A stretch of 64,000 nucleotides of DNA, from NCBI GenBank assembly GCA_019637685.1, contig JAHBVF010000034.1, positions 1-64,000 of the forward strand. The letters are read 5' to 3'. Shown in pieces: positions 60,596 through 64,000 of the stretch; position 1 is the stretch's first letter, and each line of letters begins with the position of its first letter. The notes beneath the pieces were generated by a model, which was not told the DNA's origin, ran no database searches, and worked only from the letters and a program-made list of their open reading frames with translations. This DNA is from Caldilineaceae bacterium (lineage in GTDB: Bacteria; Chloroflexota; Anaerolineae; Caldilineales; Caldilineaceae). The position numbers and the translations under genes were made by a program.

Positions 60596-61861
60596 TCACA
60601 AAGACAAACCGCCCTTATCATTCCCCAGCAATTGTGTCAGCAACTCGTCCGTCACCCGTTCCCCAATCAGAAAGCGCCGCTCCCCATCCACCCCCGCGCC
60701 GGTAATCAGATAGCGGTCCTCCTCTTTGCCGAGAAAATGGGCAAAGAGTTCATCTGTACTTTCACGCCAGCGCTGGGCCTGGGCGAGATCGCGCTGCTGA
60801 AGTTGGCTCCAGTCGGCTGGAATCTCAAAAGCAATCGTCGGTGTATGCGCATCAAAGCGAGTGGCAATCGGGCCGTCATTGACCCGCACGATCTCGGATC
60901 GGTGGGCCAGATCAACAATCGCGGTGGAGCGGCGGCCAGAGAGAATCTCCTGCACCCGAACGCTTCCCACCAGCCAGGTCAGGCTGAAACGGGAAGCGGC
61001 CACCTGATTGAGTTCGTTGTGAAAAGCATAGAGGGCCGGGTGCATTTCATAGGCCACCGCGCCCAGGCGGGTAAAGTTGAGCGCGGCGTTGGCAAACTGG
61101 AGTGGGTCCGCGGTCCAATTGATAATGCCAATGCCTTTGGCGAGGGCGTCTTCTGCCTGGATTTTTTTGAAAGAAAATGCGATATGTTTGCCCCGGAAAG
61201 CAGGCGAGACAGCCATCACTTGAGATTCCAAACGCACCCGGTGATTCAGCCGCTTTTGCCATAGCAAAGGGAGTTCATATCCGCCAAATTTTGTCATTCC
61301 CAGGAGAAAACCCGCTGTCTGGCCGTCCACCCGTGCCACCAGCGCGGTAGCCAGCGCAAACTCGTTGCTGTAGATATCCACGGGATAGAGCACTTCCGGG
61401 GGGTTGTTCCAGACCGTTTGCTGGATGGTACGCGCGGCTTTGGCTTCGGCGGCTGTGGCGCGGCCAAAGTCCACGCCGCCAAGCATCCGGTGGCCGGGTG
61501 TGTATGTTTTCGGTGTCAGCGGATCATAGAAGACGACACGGCACTGGGAAGCGATAAGGGCGGCAGTCTGGCGGGTCAGTTCGCTTGGGTTCACAGCAGG
61601 CGCGCCGGGCACTGGATGATAGCGCAGGGTATAGGCGGGTACATCCCCTTCCATCTGGCGGGGAAAAATATAGCCGTAGCCGCAGGTCTGCCCATCGCTT
61701 GCCACCGTCAGCCCACAGCCCCCAATTTTGGGCAGAATGACATAAAGATAATGGGCAGGCATCAGTGCCGGGTTGTCTGCACCGCCCAGCCGGGCACGGC
61801 TTTCTTGCACAAAGGCAGTCCAGTCATCGGTCTCAATTTTGTGCAGGGTCAGGTTCAACAA
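60596..61861 (-). CDS. GNAT-superfamily protein (COG3375-like)
   Basis: A 421-residue protein with a predicted acetyltransferase core. QVMAVSPAFRGKHIAFSFKK (the acetyl-CoA loop region) is followed by ALAKGIGIINWTADPLQFANA and ALNFTRLGAVAYEMHPALYAF, the signature of the COG3375 group of uncharacterised acetyltransferases. The family is often shorter; here there is an extra N-terminal region of about 120 residues. The start is uncertain: the frame opens at TTG 61861 without a strong binding site, inside the divergent promoter for the toxin-antitoxin pair. It lies 22 bases before the PhyH-type gene. Confidence 0.72.
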   Translation of the reverse strand: MLNLTLHKIETDDWTAFVQESRARLGGADNPALMPAHYLYVILPKIGGCGLTVASDGQTCGYGYIFPRQMEGDVPAYTLRYHPVPGAPAVNPSELTRQTAALIASQCRVVFYDPLTPKTYTPGHRMLGGVDFGRATAAEAKAARTIQQTVWNNPPEVLYPVDIYSNEFALATALVARVDGQTAGFLLGMTKFGGYELPLLWQKRLNHRVRLESQVMAVSPAFRGKHIAFSFKKIQAEDALAKGIGIINWTADPLQFANAALNFTRLGAVAYEMHPALYAFHNELNQVAASRFSLTWLVGSVRVQEILSGRRSTAIVDLAHRSEIVRVNDGPIATRFDAHTPTIAFEIPADWSQLQQRDLAQAQRWRESTDELFAHFLGKEEDRYLITGAGVDGERRFLIGERVTDELLTQLLGNDKGGLSL

Positions 61862-61865
61862 TTGA

Positions 61866-61894
61866 TTGCACCGCCGGGTGGATTGGTGTAAACT
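61866..61894 (+). promoter_or_regulatory. Promoter of the toxin-antitoxin operon
   Basis: TTGCAC (61866-61871), a 17-base spacer ending TG, and TAAACT (61889-61894), about 35 bases before the antitoxin start. It overlaps the divergent GNAT gene start. Confidence 0.5.
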
Positions 61895-61929
61895 ATTGGC
61901 AGGCTATGGCATTGCTAAAGGAGGGCAGA

Positions 61930-62253
61930 ATGGAACAGAATACAGTACAGGCAGAGACTTCCTCAGTACAAGAGTCTGCCGCGACGTATGCGGCGGCCAC
62001 TGAACAGCCAAGTCTCGAATTTGTAATGGCGCTGGCCTCGCGCCTGGCGTTGACAGAACAATTGCAGGTGATTCAACGGCTTGCAGCGCAATTGTCCGAA
62101 ACGACGCAGACATTGACAACACCGCAAAGTCACCCAAAAAAGAGTCGTTCCTTACATGGCCTATTGGCTGATTTGGGGCCAGGCCCAACTGCTGAAGAGA
62201 TTGATGAATCTCGCCGTGAAATGCTTGCCAACTTTCCCCGGGAAGATTTTTGA
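61930..62253 (+). CDS. Predicted antitoxin of the VapC pair
   Basis: A 107-residue alpha-helical protein upstream of and overlapping a PIN-domain toxin gene, hence its assignment. The middle helix LEFVMALASRLALTEQLQVI is followed by a Lys/Ser linker. The C-terminal tail SLHGLLADLGPGPTAEEIDE...REMLANFPREDF ends like many VapB-type antitoxins (family ending RxEMWxxFPRED). AGGAGG precedes ATG 61930. No classical DNA-binding motif is obvious at the N-terminus. Confidence 0.78.
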   Translation: MEQNTVQAETSSVQESAATYAAATEQPSLEFVMALASRLALTEQLQVIQRLAAQLSETTQTLTTPQSHPKKSRSLHGLLADLGPGPTAEEIDESRREMLANFPREDF

Positions 62254-62654
62254 TGGTTAACGCCGTTGCTGATACTCACGCGGTCATCTGGTATGTGTTC
62301 AACAATCCCCGATTATCCGAGCGCGCCATATCTGTTTTCAGAGAAGCAGTGGAGACCAATAATCAGATTGCCGTATCATCGATCACCTTTGTAGAAATCG
62401 TCTATCTGCTTGAAAAAGGGCGCGTCCCGGCAGCCACGTTGGAACGGCTGACCGACGGATTGCAAAAGCCTGGTGCAGTATTAGTCGAGATTCCTGTAGA
62501 TTCGCAGATTTCTGGAACAATGGCACGAGTGAACAGGGCTGAGATTCCCGACATGCCCGACCGTATCATCGCGGCCACGGCCCTGCATCTCGGCGTCCCG
62601 CTCATCAGCCGGGACCACCGCATTCAACTCTCGGCGGTCGCGACAGTCTGGTAG
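62253..62654 (+). CDS. vapC: VapC-type PIN-domain toxin
   Basis: A 133-residue PIN-domain ribonuclease. Acidic active-site residues are seen in AVADTHAVIWYV (D7), SSITFVEIVYLLEKG, and EIPDMPDRIIAATALHLG, and the chain ends LISRDHRIQLS. The start codon overlaps the antitoxin stop (TGATG), typical of toxin-antitoxin operons. The last 31 bases overlap the convergent acetyltransferase gene. Confidence 0.9.
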   Translation: MVNAVADTHAVIWYVFNNPRLSERAISVFREAVETNNQIAVSSITFVEIVYLLEKGRVPAATLERLTDGLQKPGAVLVEIPVDSQISGTMARVNRAEIPDMPDRIIAATALHLGVPLISRDHRIQLSAVATVW

Positions 62655-63196
62655 CCGCCTCGCTCTTCCCACTCCTCGCGCAGGAGCCCGTACCAGTGGA
62701 CATCCACATACGTGCCGCCGGTGAACAGCATGCGGCGAAAAGTTCCCTCGCGCACAAAGCCCAATTTTTCGTGAAGTGCTATCGAACGCTGGTTATTGCT
62801 GTGGACACTGACTGTCACTTTCTGGTAGCGCAGTTCGTGAAAGTAGTAGCGCAGGACGAGTTGGATGGCCGCGGTGGCATAGCCCTGTCCCCAATGCTCT
62901 CTGGCAATGTTGGCGCCATACATAAAAGTGCCGCTGCGGGGTTCGCAGTGGTGGGTGCTGATACTTCCTACCGCATCGCCGGCTGGATTTTCGATCACCC
63001 AATGAAAACGATCCTCCTCAAGTTGTTTCTGAGTCTGTTTCTCTGCCCAAGTCCGGACAGATGCCTGGGAAGTTGGAGGCCAGAGAAAATCCAGGTGGCG
63101 AGCCATCTCGCTGTCCTGGTTCCAGGCCCAGAAAGTGGGCGCGTCCTCCGGTTCTACCCCGCGCAGCCGGACACGCTCGTTCTGCCAAAAGTTCAT
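62624..63196 (-). CDS. RimJ/RimL-type GNAT acetyltransferase
   Basis: A 190-residue acetyltransferase. The start NERVRLRGVEPEDAPTFWAW is typical of RimJ/RimL or SpeG-type enzymes. The acetyl-CoA motif is AREHWGQGYATAAIQLVLRY, followed by KVTVSVHSNNQRSIALHEKL and GFVREGTFRRMLFTGG. It may modify protein N-termini, polyamines or small amines. ATG 63196 overlaps the stop of the upstream gene by four bases, so the two are coupled. It overlaps vapC tail to tail. Confidence 0.9.
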   Translation of the reverse strand: MNFWQNERVRLRGVEPEDAPTFWAWNQDSEMARHLDFLWPPTSQASVRTWAEKQTQKQLEEDRFHWVIENPAGDAVGSISTHHCEPRSGTFMYGANIAREHWGQGYATAAIQLVLRYYFHELRYQKVTVSVHSNNQRSIALHEKLGFVREGTFRRMLFTGGTYVDVHWYGLLREEWEERGGYQTVATAES

Positions 63197-63783
63197 CGGG
63201 TGGCTCCAAAATCTTTGTTCCAGTGTTCGGGCCGCCGCTCGATGCCGCCTTTCCCGATCTCCTCGCCCACGTAGCCGCCATAGCATTCGTGGGTCTCGTG
63301 GAAAATGGCTTTGCGCTGGCCAAGATAGTCGTCAATGGCGGTCAATAGCTCATCCAGCCGCGAGAGGGGACGGCCATTGCGCAGATCGATCAGCCATTTG
63401 CCCTTCCACTCCAATTGAGTGCGACGGATCGCCCGGTTCACCCGCGTCTTGGGCATAAGAAAGAGATCGACAACTGTAAAAAAGAGATAGCGCTGCTGGG
63501 GTGTATCACGCACAAGCAGCCCGGCGTTGGGTGAATGGAGCAAAATTTTACGGCAGGCCAGATCGTCCAAAATGAAGAAGTGAGCCTCTGGAATTGTCGC
63601 CGCCCAATTGCGTAGATTGTAGGGCTGGCGTTTTTCCTTTACATCAAAGGCAAAATAGCGATTGGAGAAGTCATCGCCAAAACCGAAATCGAGCTGGGTG
63701 AACGAGCCGGAGTGGTCGTCGTATTCCAGCCGCCTTTGCCGAAAGAGTGTGCGGACTTCCTGTTCCAGAGAAGGGATGGACAT
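63193..63783 (-). CDS. Hypothetical protein, possible nuclease-like fold
   Basis: A 196-residue soluble protein with no family I can name. An N-terminal region EVRTLFRQRRLEYDDHSGS leads to LDFGFGDDF and then YFAFDVKEKRQPYNL. An acidic residue followed by D-x-K (FDVKEK) resembles the PD-(D/E)XK arrangement, but the match is too weak to claim an enzyme. ATG 63783 is chosen for its GGGGGA upstream; longer in-frame starts run into the neighbouring gene end. It is coupled to the acetyltransferase gene by a four-base overlap. Confidence 0.65.
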   Translation of the reverse strand: MSIPSLEQEVRTLFRQRRLEYDDHSGSFTQLDFGFGDDFSNRYFAFDVKEKRQPYNLRNWAATIPEAHFFILDDLACRKILLHSPNAGLLVRDTPQQRYLFFTVVDLFLMPKTRVNRAIRRTQLEWKGKWLIDLRNGRPLSRLDELLTAIDDYLGQRKAIFHETHECYGGYVGEEIGKGGIERRPEHWNKDFGATR

Positions 63784-63838
63784 ATTTTCCCCCAATCCGA
63801 CCATTTCTGGCATCCATTTTTTCAGAACGCGGATATTT

Positions 63839-64000
63839 TCAGGGCGCGGGTGGTGGCGCGGAACGGCCCGACTTGGGCGAAACAGAGCGGAGCGTTCCCT
63901 GCACTTCCTGGCGCAGTACACTGGCTGAACGTCGCCAGCCAGCCAACTTGCTGCTTGTCTTTACAACCGGCTCCACCACATTGGCGCTGACAAAATCTGC
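63839..64000 (-). CDS. C-terminus of a protein running off the window
   Basis: An open frame entering from position 64000 and ending at TGA 63841-63839 gives 53 residues: first ADFVSANVVEPVVKTSSKL, then RRSASVLRQEVQGTL and a basic/Pro-rich tail. The composition and the 55-base gap to the next start codon fit the end of a real gene. It resembles the tails of membrane-anchored DUF948/YtxH-like proteins, but this is only an impression. Confidence 0.45.
   Translation of the reverse strand, partial: ADFVSANVVEPVVKTSSKLAGWRRSASVLRQEVQGTLRSVSPKSGRSAPPPAP

Overview
The window is 64 kb of GC-rich bacterial chromosome that is almost fully coding. The gene set points to the phylum Chloroflexota, probably an Anaerolineae/Caldilineae-type lineage; this is inference from gene content, because no rRNA is present. 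The indicators are an isopentenyl phosphate kinase together with a type 2 IPP isomerase (mevalonate-type isoprenoid supply), a BTAD/NB-ARC/TPR regulator, LVIVD-repeat and LysM/zinc-ribbon surface proteins, HEAT-repeat proteins, Tat-type lipoprotein solute binding, and many palindromic intergenic repeats. The only RNA gene seen is tRNA-Val(TAC) at 26636-26709. There is no CRISPR array, transposase or prophage.

Layout. 1-10.9 kb: a MITE-like repeat, a heavy-metal P1B ATPase, a HAD phosphatase, a 1411-residue multi-PAS hybrid histidine kinase, then a minus-strand isoprenoid operon (fni plus a polyprenyl diphosphate synthase) that diverges from acpP. Good sigma70-type promoters face both ways. 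10.9-17 kb: mobA, a YdcF-like protein, a radical SAM protein behind a heptanucleotide repeat, and an AT-richer two-gene SfiI-like restriction-modification system (methyltransferase plus SfiI-family endonuclease) feeding into pgeF. 17-23 kb: a one-helix protein, an unusual polytopic membrane protein with a GAF-like region and a C-terminal helix-turn-helix, and ftsK.

23-27.4 kb is the most accessory-looking stretch. It holds palindromic repeats, a degenerate 20-bp tandem array and a 1035-residue NACHT-LRR protein resembling bacterial NLR antiphage proteins, followed by the tRNA, a decayed DUF4160 gene and a DUF2442 gene. 27.4-35.6 kb: selA, isopentenyl phosphate kinase, rseP, a LysM protein, HEAT repeats and an AEC transporter. 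35.7-41.1 kb: a nested repeat island, then TPR, FecR-like, GT39-like and UbiA-like membrane proteins.

41-51.6 kb: crotonase, ABC exporter, a DapA-family lyase, then a beta-glucuronidase, a solute-binding lipoprotein and a sulfatase, which suggest use of sulfated uronic-acid-containing glycans. A second copy of the glucuronidase 3' end lies after the sulfatase. A diguanylate cyclase follows. 51.7-57 kb: a BTAD regulator interrupted by one in-frame stop codon, divergent from a secreted LVIVD-repeat protein. 57-64 kb: a minus-strand catabolic set (methylmalonyl-CoA epimerase, HpcH-type aldolase, 2-hydroxyacid dehydrogenase, PhyH-type dioxygenase), GNAT proteins, a VapC-type toxin-antitoxin pair, and a protein with a weak nuclease-like motif. 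The C-terminus of one more protein runs off the window edge.

All family calls come from reading motifs by eye; no database search was run.
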